From Bacteroidota bacterium (GTDB taxonomy: Bacteria; Bacteroidota; Bacteroidia; Bacteroidales; FEN-979), in assembly GCA_026391835.1 (NCBI GenBank), contig JAPLDF010000076.1:1-64000 (forward strand): DNA of 64,000 nt. The letters are read 5' to 3'. Each line of letters opens with the position of its first letter. Within the stretch, counting starts at the first letter, position 1. A model generated the notes under the pieces. That model did no database searches. It saw nothing but the letters and a program-made list of their open reading frames with translations, and had not been told where the DNA came from. A program made the position numbers and the translations under genes. Below are positions 38,130 through 47,498 of the stretch, in pieces.

Positions 38130-40274
38130 TTAATGGTTTGAATGTTCATCGATCAGGAACCGCGCGGCAATCCCTGCCCAGATGTAGGTCTTGTTCCATC
38201 CGGCCTGGTGATCGTCGGCACTGTAGAATTCCCAGAATGTATGGTCGCTTTTTAAATGGAAGATCATGTTGTCCAGCACCCGGTTTGCAAGCGTGCCGGC
38301 CACCTCACCGTAACCATAATCCCGCAACCCCCGGTAGAGCAGGTATTCCCACTGAACCCAGACCGGCCCGTTCCAATAGCCGATCGGGCAATAATAGCTG
38401 TCTGCCGCAGTGAGCGAGGGCACCCCGAACGGACGCCAGAATTCGGCGGGATCCTGCATCTTTGCAACCAGCAATTTTGCTTTCTCTGCATCCGCCCCGC
38501 CTGACCACAGGGGAAGGAAGCCGATGATCTCCTTTATCTTCAGGTCATTGGGCGATTGAAAGGTGAATGAATGGTCATTCTTTGTTACGTTGTAATAAAA
38601 ATTCGTTTCCGGGTCCCACATGGTCTTGTTTATCAGATCACTCCTGCGGCGGGCGTCATCCTGCCATTGCTTTGATTCTTCGGCCAGTCCCAGCTGTTTT
38701 GCCATTTCCGAAAGCGACCCGGCCTCTTTCACCAGCATCGAATTCACATCAGGCCCTTCAAAATTGGCAGCCCATCCAACCTTGTCCCAAACGGCCACCC
38801 GGGCATCCCGCACCGATTCCAGCTCAGCATGGGCGCCCCATTCGCACAAGCCGTTGTTGTTGGAATCCCGGTTGGCTACATAATATTGGTAGAATTTTTT
38901 GCCCGATGCATAGGCTTTCTTCAGGAAACGTACATCACCGGTAATCTTATAGATTTCAAGATTCTCGTAGTTGAACCATGGCGCCGAACTGGTTGGCTTG
39001 CCATTGGTTTCAATGGTCTCATCAAGGTAGGGTCCCGTGCGGTAATTGATGTAACCGCCCGGTTGCTGGCGGTCCATGAAAACCCGCTGGGAATTCATCG
39101 CGCCCATGGGGTCCATATAGGCATAGGCCAGCATCACGAGGCTTTCATGAAACACCTGCCCTCCATAACCCCAGCCCCATCTTGGTTCACGCGAAAAAAC
39201 ATAGTAATTGTGCCTGCAGGCTGCTTCGGGTGGCATCATACACTGCCGCATCAGCGAAAATGCGCTCCAGTAAAGCATCTCCTGGTTCCTGTTGGTAAAA
39301 CTCAGCTTTGGGATGTTCGCATATGCCTGCTCATCCTCTTTGACCAGGTTTTCCAGGTCAAATTTATCCAGGTTTCCAGGTTCTGACAGCTTTTGAACCT
39401 CTTTCCCGGCTACTTTTCTGGAGGTATGCAGAGATCCCTGCCTGCCGGAACCCTTGTTGACAAGGTCAGCAGCAACCCTGAACGAAGTCGCATCGCCCGG
39501 TTGGAGGGTAAAACTCCTGCTGCTGATGATCCCGTTCACATATTTGCTGCTGCGCTTTTGAAGGTTCATGGATTCAATAAGCTGTTTGTATTGATCATCG
39601 TCAGTCTGCCTGGCATTTTTCTCAGTACTCCGCACAAATACCCGTCCTGTCAGGGCACTGCAACCTGTTTGCATGTAAAACCCTGTGAGGGTGTCGGCTA
39701 AAGGTATGTTGTGCTCCTGCATCCAACCATCACGTTTTTTTAACAGGGAAAATGCAAACCCATCCGGGTATGGCTGATGCTCAATTTTAAGCAAACTGTC
39801 GGCATAGGGATAATAAAGATAGGGCAGTGCTGAAAAGGAGAGGGGGATAAGCCCTTCATTCACAAAACGATATTGTACAATTGCGGTTTCAGAACTGTAA
39901 ACGGCAAAGAACACTTCCACGCGGAAATCCTTCACCGGGTAATAAAAATACCTGACCAGGTCGCTGTATGAAGAAGTCACAACCGGCTCCCTGTAAAGCT
40001 CCGCGAGTTTGAATATCAACCGGTCCCCGGTTTTAAAGGCGATTCCCAGGTTCGGGCCATCTTTTGAAATGAATTCCACGCCCGATCCATCATCAAACCA
40101 TTGAAACTGGTATCCCTGGTCGGTTTTATAATGTGTCCGGGCCGAGGGGGCTGCATAGGTTGTATACAATGCATCCGATTTAACCGCCTTCAGGGTGGAG
40201 AGAAATTGCGCAGATCCCGTTACGCCAACCTGCAGGAGGGTGACAAATAGGATATATCTGATAGTTTCCATCAT
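38130..40274 (-). CDS. GH63-like (alpha/alpha)6 glycoside hydrolase, paralog 2
   Basis: 'YVFSREPRWGWGYGGQVFHESLVMLAYAYMDP', 'GYWNGPVWVQWEYLLYRGLRDYGYGE'; same size and motif order as 34607-36751. Confidence 0.82.
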   Translation of the reverse strand: MMETIRYILFVTLLQVGVTGSAQFLSTLKAVKSDALYTTYAAPSARTHYKTDQGYQFQWFDDGSGVEFISKDGPNLGIAFKTGDRLIFKLAELYREPVVTSSYSDLVRYFYYPVKDFRVEVFFAVYSSETAIVQYRFVNEGLIPLSFSALPYLYYPYADSLLKIEHQPYPDGFAFSLLKKRDGWMQEHNIPLADTLTGFYMQTGCSALTGRVFVRSTEKNARQTDDDQYKQLIESMNLQKRSSKYVNGIISSRSFTLQPGDATSFRVAADLVNKGSGRQGSLHTSRKVAGKEVQKLSEPGNLDKFDLENLVKEDEQAYANIPKLSFTNRNQEMLYWSAFSLMRQCMMPPEAACRHNYYVFSREPRWGWGYGGQVFHESLVMLAYAYMDPMGAMNSQRVFMDRQQPGGYINYRTGPYLDETIETNGKPTSSAPWFNYENLEIYKITGDVRFLKKAYASGKKFYQYYVANRDSNNNGLCEWGAHAELESVRDARVAVWDKVGWAANFEGPDVNSMLVKEAGSLSEMAKQLGLAEESKQWQDDARRRSDLINKTMWDPETNFYYNVTKNDHSFTFQSPNDLKIKEIIGFLPLWSGGADAEKAKLLVAKMQDPAEFWRPFGVPSLTAADSYYCPIGYWNGPVWVQWEYLLYRGLRDYGYGEVAGTLANRVLDNMIFHLKSDHTFWEFYSADDHQAGWNKTYIWAGIAARFLIDEHSNH

Positions 40275-40296
40275 CGTGTTAAATGATCAGGTGGTA

Positions 40297-43200
40297 TTAC
40301 CGGGTTAACGGAATAGAAACAGTTTTATTCGAATATTTTAACTCCGACCGCTCAAAATCCACGGCAAACCTGTATGTCCTGCCGTCCTGGCCCAGGTACC
40401 GTGCATTGTCCGCATGGTGCAGTTCCTCGCCGCCCGACCAGAATTCAACAACACCCGAACTTCCTGCTTTGCCTTGCACCTCAACCTCGTAACTGTTTCC
40501 CGACAGCCGTGCAGAAATTATCCTCAAACCTTCGGCAGGATCACCCGGCCTGGGATCTGAAACTACAGATAAAACTGATATTCCCGACCCGGTTTCAACC
40601 ACAAGGTTTGCATCGGAGCCCAGGTCAAACGAAACGATCAGCGTCATGGATTGCGCAGATTTGAAAGAGGTGAACGGAACCACTTTCCCGTTCAGTGTCA
40701 CGCCCACAAACCGGGTTCCGGCTGGAAATGAGGGCATAAACTCAATCCGCACAGGCGCACCCTGGTCGAGCGAGAACCTGTATTCATTCGCACCATTCAT
40801 ACGGGTAAAATGCAGGTCGACCCGCTGGTCTGCCATCCTGATATGCCGGATGTCAATGGAGTCCCATTGTGGCGGAAATTGAGGAGCCAGGAACATTTTT
40901 CTTTCCTGTGCCCTGGTCTCCAGCCCGAGCATGCCTTCTATGGCTGGCTGCAAAACCATGGTCTCCGACCAGCATTGGTGGGCGCATACCCCCGAAGGCT
41001 GGTATTCGGCTCCATTCAGGACCTCTTCCACGAAGCCAAGCCCCCAATTTTTGTAGACATCCAGGTTATTCATCAGGTGCGAAAACCCCTGGACAGGATT
41101 GTATGTGGTATATTCGGCAAGTGAAGCCCAGCCTGTAAACAAAGGCCATACGCTCCCGTAATGGTAACCGGTTGGTTTGAACCAGGGACTGTCTTCCCGC
41201 AGGATCCGTGCGCCCCAGTTGGTGGTAAAGGCATTCCCGGCAATATTTTTTAAGACCAGGGCGGATTTGTCTGGATCAGCCATCCTGAAATAGATGGGTA
41301 CCGAAGGGAGGATGGTCTGTTCAGTGCGGAATGAGCCGTCTTTGTTCATTCCGTAAGCAAAATACTGCTCCTTGTCGCTCCAGAACCTGCTGTTGATGAT
41401 CCCTGCCTGTTCTCCAGATTCCAGCCTGTAGCTTTCTTCTTCAACATCTTTCATGAAGCCTGCCATGTTGGCTGCTTCCCTAAGTGCGGCGCCCCATGCA
41501 CCGGCCATATAAATGGTAGCATGGGAGCCGTACAGTTCCCCGCCTTCAACCCATCCATGGCCAACATTGGTGTTTTCGACCAGGTGGTCATGGTCGGTAT
41601 CGGTGAGGAAACAGAAGTTGAGGGCGCGTTTTACGTTTGGCCATATTTTCCGGAGGAATGCAGTATCATTGGTATGGCGGAAGTATTTGCCTGCGAGCAC
41701 AATATATAACGGGGTAGCGTCGGCCGCATCATAATGGATCAGCCCCGAAGTACTTGCTTCATGAAAAATTTTCCCGTTCAGGTCCTGGTACGTGTTAAAG
41801 AATTCAAGTTGCGATTTTACCTTTCCGAAGTCGCCGCAGTCGAGCAGCGCAAAACTGCTCCACTCGGCATCGCGTCCAAAATACCAGCCATACCCCGGTC
41901 TGCCATTCACCTTATGACCTCCATCCCAGCCGTGACGGGTTGTCGAATAGCCTGCAACCAATGCTTTCCCCATTCCCGGGGTGTTTACAAAAAAGCGGTC
42001 GGCTGCCAGCAACGCCCATCGGTAGCCGGTATTGAAATTGCTGTCGGGGGTCGTGATCACCAGGTTGTTTGCGAGTATATCCCGTGAATGTTGGATGGCA
42101 TCCTGGTAAACAAGTGCCGGGTTATGGAGTGTTTTGTCAAACTGTGCATGGGTGTCGGCATATCCTTCGGCAGAAGCACTGAAAACCACGTCCAGGTCTT
42201 CATTCATGCCCAGGTTATAACACAACAGCCCCCCGGCCTGGAGTTTCCCGGTAGGGATGCCTTGAAATGTAGTGTCCTTCCTGCTGTAGCTGAATCCGTC
42301 GAACTGACCTGAAATATGGTAAACCGGTTTTTTTGTTGCACCGATCATCACATTCATATCCCCTGATCCATCCTGCATTGCAATGGCATTGAGGCCGGCA
42401 TCCCAGGAATGGCAGATCGACCCTGTAACCCGCTCCGAATATGGCCACATCCACCGCATGGTTGACTTAAACCGGATGATCAGTTTGCACGGGTAGACTC
42501 CCCTGTACGCATAATGTATCACCCCGGCCGGTCCTGAAGGATCATTGACCATCAACTCTTCCAGGTAGGCCCGCCTGAACTTGTACTGCCTCGAGAAAAA
42601 TGCCGGATTCACCGTAATTTCAGGCCGTTCGTCGCTGAGCCAGAGAATGGTGTCGTTATACTCAAACTGGATCCCGGCTTCATAATCCCGCAACGCCATG
42701 AAAGGATGGGACCACACCTCTTCAATACCGCCGTTTTCAGAACCCATAGTCAGCATCCGCTCACCCGCCACATCCCAGAAATTCCCGGAGGCGTAACGCC
42801 GTTTAAGGTCAATCCCTGTTGACGATTCTTCCCATTTTACCGAAGGCGGAACTGCAACAAGCAACTGGTCTGTTTCCGGCAGGGGAGGGCAATCAACTAC
42901 CCTTGCAGGGGAATAATCCCAGTAGTATAAGGGCATGCCGTTATATTGGTCCAGCAGGTAATTGAAACAATTTCGTGTGAACAGGGCGAGGTGCGAATCA
43001 TTGCTGTTCGGGATGCTGAAATTCATATAGCCGCCCACTGCAAGTACTTTCCCTTTTCCCGGGCTGTAATCAAGAACCAGTTTCGATTCCTCCCGTAAAA
43101 ATATGTAGTCCCAGTCAACGGCTGCAACCTTGCCTTGCTGAGGCACATTGTCGCCGAACAAGCCAGCAACCCTCACAGTGATATCGGCTGCGGGCCGGCA

Positions 43201-43794
43201 TATATAGGCACCCCCGTTCAAGCCTGTAAACAAAGGATGCTCCCGGCAGGCATGGAACCCGAGCCGGCGCCCGTAACCCTCATCAACGCAGCGTTTGGTG
43301 CTGTCCTGGAGTTTAGTTGTTTCAAAACCAAGCAGGTTCAGGTAATGTACTGCCTGAAGGGTAAGCAGCAGCCGGCCCCCGTTTTCAACATAGTCCTTTA
43401 GGGTTTGAACCAGTTTTGGGTTGTTCTCTGCCTTACCGAACAGGAGGGTATCAGGCCTGTGGATCCAGATGGCCGAATACTGCCCGGTTTTGCCCGGTTG
43501 CTTTGCCAGTTCCCCTGTGGTCAGATATTCCACATTGAATTCAGTAAATGCAGACAACTGCCGGTAGGCATCTTTTATTTCAGCATCAGCTTTTTCAAAC
43601 GGAAGCGGGTTGACAAATGCCACCAGTGGTTTGCTGCCAGGTTTTGCATCCGCCGCTTTTTTCTTTGCAAGCGGTATGGAATGCATGCGCATGCTTTGTC
43701 CTTTGATTGCCTGGGAAGATGCGGGATGAAAGGAACAAATTAAAAGTGTTATTAAACAGTATGTAAATATATTACGCGGTATTATCATAATCAT
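40297..43794 (-). CDS. Large secreted glycosidase: N-terminal ThuA/GATase-like domain plus six-hairpin (GDE-like) catalytic domain
   Basis: 'LVAFVNPLPFEKADAEIKDAYRQLS..YVENGGRLLLTLQAVHYLNLLGFET'; 'TDTDHDHLVENTNVGHGWVEGGELYGSHATIYMAGAWGAALREAA', 'GYHYGSVWPLFTGWASLAEY'; ATG overlaps upstream HAD stop (ATGA). Confidence 0.75.
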   Translation of the reverse strand: MIMIIPRNIFTYCLITLLICSFHPASSQAIKGQSMRMHSIPLAKKKAADAKPGSKPLVAFVNPLPFEKADAEIKDAYRQLSAFTEFNVEYLTTGELAKQPGKTGQYSAIWIHRPDTLLFGKAENNPKLVQTLKDYVENGGRLLLTLQAVHYLNLLGFETTKLQDSTKRCVDEGYGRRLGFHACREHPLFTGLNGGAYICRPAADITVRVAGLFGDNVPQQGKVAAVDWDYIFLREESKLVLDYSPGKGKVLAVGGYMNFSIPNSNDSHLALFTRNCFNYLLDQYNGMPLYYWDYSPARVVDCPPLPETDQLLVAVPPSVKWEESSTGIDLKRRYASGNFWDVAGERMLTMGSENGGIEEVWSHPFMALRDYEAGIQFEYNDTILWLSDERPEITVNPAFFSRQYKFRRAYLEELMVNDPSGPAGVIHYAYRGVYPCKLIIRFKSTMRWMWPYSERVTGSICHSWDAGLNAIAMQDGSGDMNVMIGATKKPVYHISGQFDGFSYSRKDTTFQGIPTGKLQAGGLLCYNLGMNEDLDVVFSASAEGYADTHAQFDKTLHNPALVYQDAIQHSRDILANNLVITTPDSNFNTGYRWALLAADRFFVNTPGMGKALVAGYSTTRHGWDGGHKVNGRPGYGWYFGRDAEWSSFALLDCGDFGKVKSQLEFFNTYQDLNGKIFHEASTSGLIHYDAADATPLYIVLAGKYFRHTNDTAFLRKIWPNVKRALNFCFLTDTDHDHLVENTNVGHGWVEGGELYGSHATIYMAGAWGAALREAANMAGFMKDVEEESYRLESGEQAGIINSRFWSDKEQYFAYGMNKDGSFRTEQTILPSVPIYFRMADPDKSALVLKNIAGNAFTTNWGARILREDSPWFKPTGYHYGSVWPLFTGWASLAEYTTYNPVQGFSHLMNNLDVYKNWGLGFVEEVLNGAEYQPSGVCAHQCWSETMVLQPAIEGMLGLETRAQERKMFLAPQFPPQWDSIDIRHIRMADQRVDLHFTRMNGANEYRFSLDQGAPVRIEFMPSFPAGTRFVGVTLNGKVVPFTSFKSAQSMTLIVSFDLGSDANLVVETGSGISVLSVVSDPRPGDPAEGLRIISARLSGNSYEVEVQGKAGSSGVVEFWSGGEELHHADNARYLGQDGRTYRFAVDFERSELKYSNKTVSIPLTR

Positions 43795-44435
43795 TTGATT
43801 AAGTCTTTCAACGAGTATATGATGGGGACCCCCATCAGTTCCAGCCGCTTTTCGCTGTGGTGCCCGTTGGGAACCAGGACACAATCGATCCCTATTTCCG
43901 CGGCAACCTCGGCATCATGGCGCGTATCCCCGATGAACAACATCTTCTCTTTAGCCACCCCGATCTCCTTCATGAGCTGCCGTCCCACATCAGTCTTGCC
44001 GTGGGCAAAATGGTCGTCGAGGCCCTGTATGCGGTCGAAGTAGCCGAAAACGCCAAGTGATTTTGTTTCCGAGATAAGTTCGTTATGCTCCCTGGCCGAA
44101 AGGATATTCTGGGAAAGACCTTTTAACGCTATTCCTGCAAGGACTTCCGTAACTTCAGGGTGAAGAATGGTTTCGTGTTGCCGCGCATTGTAGCGCATGA
44201 TGAACTCCATCCCGACTTTGTCAAAGGACTCTTTGTTAAAGTCAAAACCCAGTTTTTCGTAATAATCTTTCACCGGGAAATCAAACAGTTCCTGGTACTC
44301 CTCCACTGTTTTCAGCGGCATGTCGCGCTCTTTGAGCATGCCATTCATCACATCGACGCAAAGCCAGGCATCATCGAGCAGGGTGCCGTTCCAATCCCAG
44401 ATGATATGCGTGTAGTTTTTCAGTTCGATCATCAT
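43791..44435 (-). CDS. HAD-family hydrolase (phosphoglycolate-phosphatase-like)
   Basis: 'IIWDWNGTLLDDAWLCVDVMNGML', 'MLFIGDTRHDAEVAAEIGIDCVLVPNG'. Confidence 0.9.
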   Translation of the reverse strand: MMIELKNYTHIIWDWNGTLLDDAWLCVDVMNGMLKERDMPLKTVEEYQELFDFPVKDYYEKLGFDFNKESFDKVGMEFIMRYNARQHETILHPEVTEVLAGIALKGLSQNILSAREHNELISETKSLGVFGYFDRIQGLDDHFAHGKTDVGRQLMKEIGVAKEKMLFIGDTRHDAEVAAEIGIDCVLVPNGHHSEKRLELMGVPIIYSLKDLIK

Positions 44436-44509
44436 TTATCCGTAGTTTTGTACCTGTTATCCGGCTGTTTGGGTTTGCATAAAATGCAAAGTGAGCCGTT
44501 CGGTATAAT

Positions 44510-45481
44510 TTGTCAAAAATAACGAAAAAACCAACCTCTATTTTGAATTTTGATGCATTTACCGCGCCGTTGAAGGAACTTGAAAATTGTGCGTTGTGCC
44601 CGCGGAATTGTAACGTTAACCGGCTTACCGGGAAGGTTGGCTATTGCAAAAGCGATGCGGTTTTCAGCATTGCCTCCATTTGCATCCACAGGGGAGAGGA
44701 ACCGGCCATCAGCGGTGCAGGTGGGATCTGCAATGTGTTTTTTACAAACTGCAACCTGCAGTGCATCTATTGCCAGAACCACCAGATCAGCAGCAACCGT
44801 CTCACATGCGCGAGTTATCGGCTGGAACTTCCTGAAATCATCGGGCAAATAACCGCAATCCTCGACCAGGGGGTCAACAGGGTGGGGTTTGTCTCCCCTT
44901 CGCATTTCATTCCGCAAATGAAGGTGATCATCAGCATCATCCTTTCGATGGGCTACAAACCTGTATGGGTATACAACTCCAATGGCTATGACAAGCCTGA
45001 AACCCTGGTTACACTGGAAGGGCTTATCGACGTTTACCTGCCCGATTTCAAATACATGGACCCGGAACTTGCCCGGCAGTTTTCAGGCGCACGCGATTAT
45101 CCGGTATACGCTGCACAAGCTTTGAGGGAGATGTACCGCCAGAAAGGCGCTGTAATGCATACAGATGAAAACCAGGATGCTGTATCGGGGATCATTGTGC
45201 GGCACCTGGTATTGCCCGGCCTGGTCGAAAACAGTCTGGGCGTACTGCGGTTTCTTGCCGAAGAGATTTCTCCCAGGATCCATGTCTCGCTGATGGCACA
45301 ATACTATCCCACCAAACAAGTCGCAAAGCATTCGCAACTCAGCCGTGGCGTCACGGAGCAGGAGTACAGGCAGGTAACCGAAGAAATGGAAAAACTGGGA
45401 ATGTACAATGGCTGGATCCAGGAATTCGAAAGCAGTGAATTCTACCGCCCCGACTTCAACCAGGCCCATCCCTTCGAATAA
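44510..45481 (+). CDS. Radical SAM protein, PflA-like (probable TTG start)
   Basis: 'CALCPRNCNVNRLTGKVGYC..ICNVFFTNCNLQCIYCQNHQIS', 'LPDFKYMDPELARQFS'. Confidence 0.88.
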   Translation: MSKITKKPTSILNFDAFTAPLKELENCALCPRNCNVNRLTGKVGYCKSDAVFSIASICIHRGEEPAISGAGGICNVFFTNCNLQCIYCQNHQISSNRLTCASYRLELPEIIGQITAILDQGVNRVGFVSPSHFIPQMKVIISIILSMGYKPVWVYNSNGYDKPETLVTLEGLIDVYLPDFKYMDPELARQFSGARDYPVYAAQALREMYRQKGAVMHTDENQDAVSGIIVRHLVLPGLVENSLGVLRFLAEEISPRIHVSLMAQYYPTKQVAKHSQLSRGVTEQEYRQVTEEMEKLGMYNGWIQEFESSEFYRPDFNQAHPFE

Positions 45482-45519
45482 CCCGCCCCGCCATCCTGCC
45501 ATTAATATTCGTCCCCCTC

Positions 45520-45575
45520 GTCACCTTTGTCACTCGTCACTTGTCACTCGTCACTTGTCAGTTGTCATTTGTCCC
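45520..45575. repeat. Degenerate heptamer tandem array GTCACTY
   Basis: gtcacct tt gtcactc gtcactt gtcactc gtcactt gtcagtt gtcattt gtccc. Confidence 0.75.
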
Positions 45576-45621
45576 AATTTTCCCCGTTCATCGTCAATTT
45601 CTCCCGGTTCAAATAAATTTC

Positions 45622-45652
45622 TTGCCTTGTCAGGGTTATCTCATTACATTTG
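45622..45652 (+). promoter_or_regulatory. Bacteroidota-type promoter TTG-N20-TACATTTG upstream of the C1 peptidase
   Basis: cTTGccttgtcagggttatctcatTACATTTG. Confidence 0.5.
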
Positions 45653-45728
45653 AAGCGTAATATCCTGAACCATTTACATTGCCTCAAACGCCACTCGTTA
45701 CAAATTTTCATTTATAACATTTCAAACC

Positions 45729-46937
45729 ATGAGAAAAATTTCAACCTGCATCCTGTTAACCTTGTTCCTTACCTCTTTTTCAGCTGGTTTTGCGCAAGAT
45801 AAAGAGAAAAAAGCCGATTCCGGGTATGTCTTCACTGTGTTAAAACAATTGCCGGCTACTGCAATTAAAAACCAATATCGTTCGGGCACCTGCTGGAGCT
45901 ATTCTGCGATTTCTTTCCTTGAATCCGAACTTCTGCGAACAGGCAAAGACACGTTTGATTTGTCCGAAATGTTTTGCGTCCGCAACGCTTATTCCGATAA
46001 AGCCTCATTGTATATCAGGTTCAACGGGAAACACAACTTCGGGGGTGGCGGGGCAGCACATGATGTGACCAGCGTGCTCCGGAAATACGGAATGATGCCG
46101 GATGCGGCATACACCGGCATGACCATCGGCGAGCCGAACCCGGTGCATGGCGAAATGGATGCAGTGCTTGAAGCTGATGTTGAAGCCGTTCTCAAGAATT
46201 CAAATAAAAAACTCACCCCGGTCTGGCACCAGGGTTTCGACGGGCTGCTTGATGCGTACCTTGGCAAGGTTCCGGAGAAATTCACCTACAAAGGCAAGGA
46301 TTATACGGCCAAATCGTTTTCCGATATGATGGGGCTCAACCCCGACGATTATGTTGAATTGAGCTCTTACACCCATCATCCATTTTATGCGCCGTTTATC
46401 CTGGAAGTTCCGGATAACTGGGAAATGGGTCAGGTATACAATATTCCTGTTGATGAGCTGATCCAGGTGATTGACAACTCGATCAACCAGGGTTACACGG
46501 TTGTTTGGGGAGCCGATGTCAGTGAAAAAGGATTCGCATGGAAAAGCGGCGTTGCCGTTGTTCCCGATAAGAATGCCACTGAAATAGCAGGTATGGAGAG
46601 CGGTAAATGGTCCAAGATGTCGGATGCCGACAAGGATAAATTGCTCTACAAATTTGACAAGCCAAATCCGGAAAAGAAGGTCACACAGGAGATGCGCCAG
46701 GTTGAATTTGACAATTACCAGACAACCGACGATCACGGCATGCACCTCACCGGGATCGCCAAAGACCAGAACGGTACCAGATACTACCTGATCAAGAACT
46801 CCTGGGGCCTTGACGGAAGTCCCTACAAGGGCTACTTCTATGCATCAGAATCGTATATGAGATTGAAAACCATGGATATCATGGTTCATAAAAATGCCAT
46901 CCCGAAAGAAATAAGGAAGAAACTTGGCATAAATTAA
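45729..46937 (+). CDS. C1-family cysteine peptidase (aminopeptidase C/bleomycin hydrolase-like), secreted
   Basis: Signal peptide; 'NQYRSGTCWSYSAISFLESELLR', 'DDHGMHLTGIAKDQNGTRYYLIKNSWG'. Confidence 0.93.
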   Translation: MRKISTCILLTLFLTSFSAGFAQDKEKKADSGYVFTVLKQLPATAIKNQYRSGTCWSYSAISFLESELLRTGKDTFDLSEMFCVRNAYSDKASLYIRFNGKHNFGGGGAAHDVTSVLRKYGMMPDAAYTGMTIGEPNPVHGEMDAVLEADVEAVLKNSNKKLTPVWHQGFDGLLDAYLGKVPEKFTYKGKDYTAKSFSDMMGLNPDDYVELSSYTHHPFYAPFILEVPDNWEMGQVYNIPVDELIQVIDNSINQGYTVVWGADVSEKGFAWKSGVAVVPDKNATEIAGMESGKWSKMSDADKDKLLYKFDKPNPEKKVTQEMRQVEFDNYQTTDDHGMHLTGIAKDQNGTRYYLIKNSWGLDGSPYKGYFYASESYMRLKTMDIMVHKNAIPKEIRKKLGIN

Positions 46938-46976
46938 TCACCTTGATTAATAATCCCCGCCTGCGTAAGCATGCAG

Positions 46977-47009
46977 AAGGCTCCGGAATTGACCGGGGCC
47001 TTTTTTTTA
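46977..47009 (+). terminator. Rho-independent-like terminator after the C1 peptidase
   Basis: AAGGCTCCGG aattga CCGGGGCCTT followed by T-tract. Confidence 0.7.
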
Positions 47010-47261
47010 TTACCTCCCCTTCCGTCATTGAATTATCTTCCATTCCCCGTCCTGAAGGTAATAGTTATCCCAACCGGTAAACACCACAACACAAACTGCC
47101 AGGCATCACTCCCCATCGAAATCTTCATGTGGTTTTATCTGCAACATCCAGGTGTCATGCTACATGGCATTTGGCAATACAGATACATAACAATCACTTG
47201 TTTTACAGTTCATGGCAGCTTTGGAATTGGTATGTAATAATGAAAAAATATTTTAAATGAC

Positions 47262-47290
47262 TTGACAAAGCTATTATCATATAGTATATT
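47262..47290 (+). promoter_or_regulatory. Classical sigma70-like promoter TTGACA-N17-TATATT in AT-rich leader
   Basis: TTGACA aagctattatcatatag TATATT; about 210 bp upstream of ATG 47499. Confidence 0.5.
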
Positions 47291-47481
47291 AGCGCAAAAA
47301 ATAGATATATACCCTCATTGTACTGCCTTGCTTTTTTTAAAGTCCGGTAAATACATGTATTTGTTTGAATATGATAAATAAGTACAACATCTTATATCAC
47401 TACAAATATAGATCAAATATATTCTAACATACTAACAACAAAGAAGTTGATGTTATATTATTATCAATGCAATTATAAACT

Positions 47482-47492
47482 AAAAAAGGAGG
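47482..47492 (+). promoter_or_regulatory. Strong Shine-Dalgarno AAAAAAGGAGG, 6 nt before ATG
   Basis: aaaaaaggaggaaacctATG. Confidence 0.75.
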
Positions 47493-47498
47493 AAACCT

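Noticed and set aside
47010-47240. Possible small genes/tRNA in the gap after the C1 peptidase (ORF 46971-47237)
   Set aside because: The ORF overlaps the terminator and has low-complexity content; no cloverleaf pattern recognised by eye. A tRNAscan-SE/Infernal run would be decisive.
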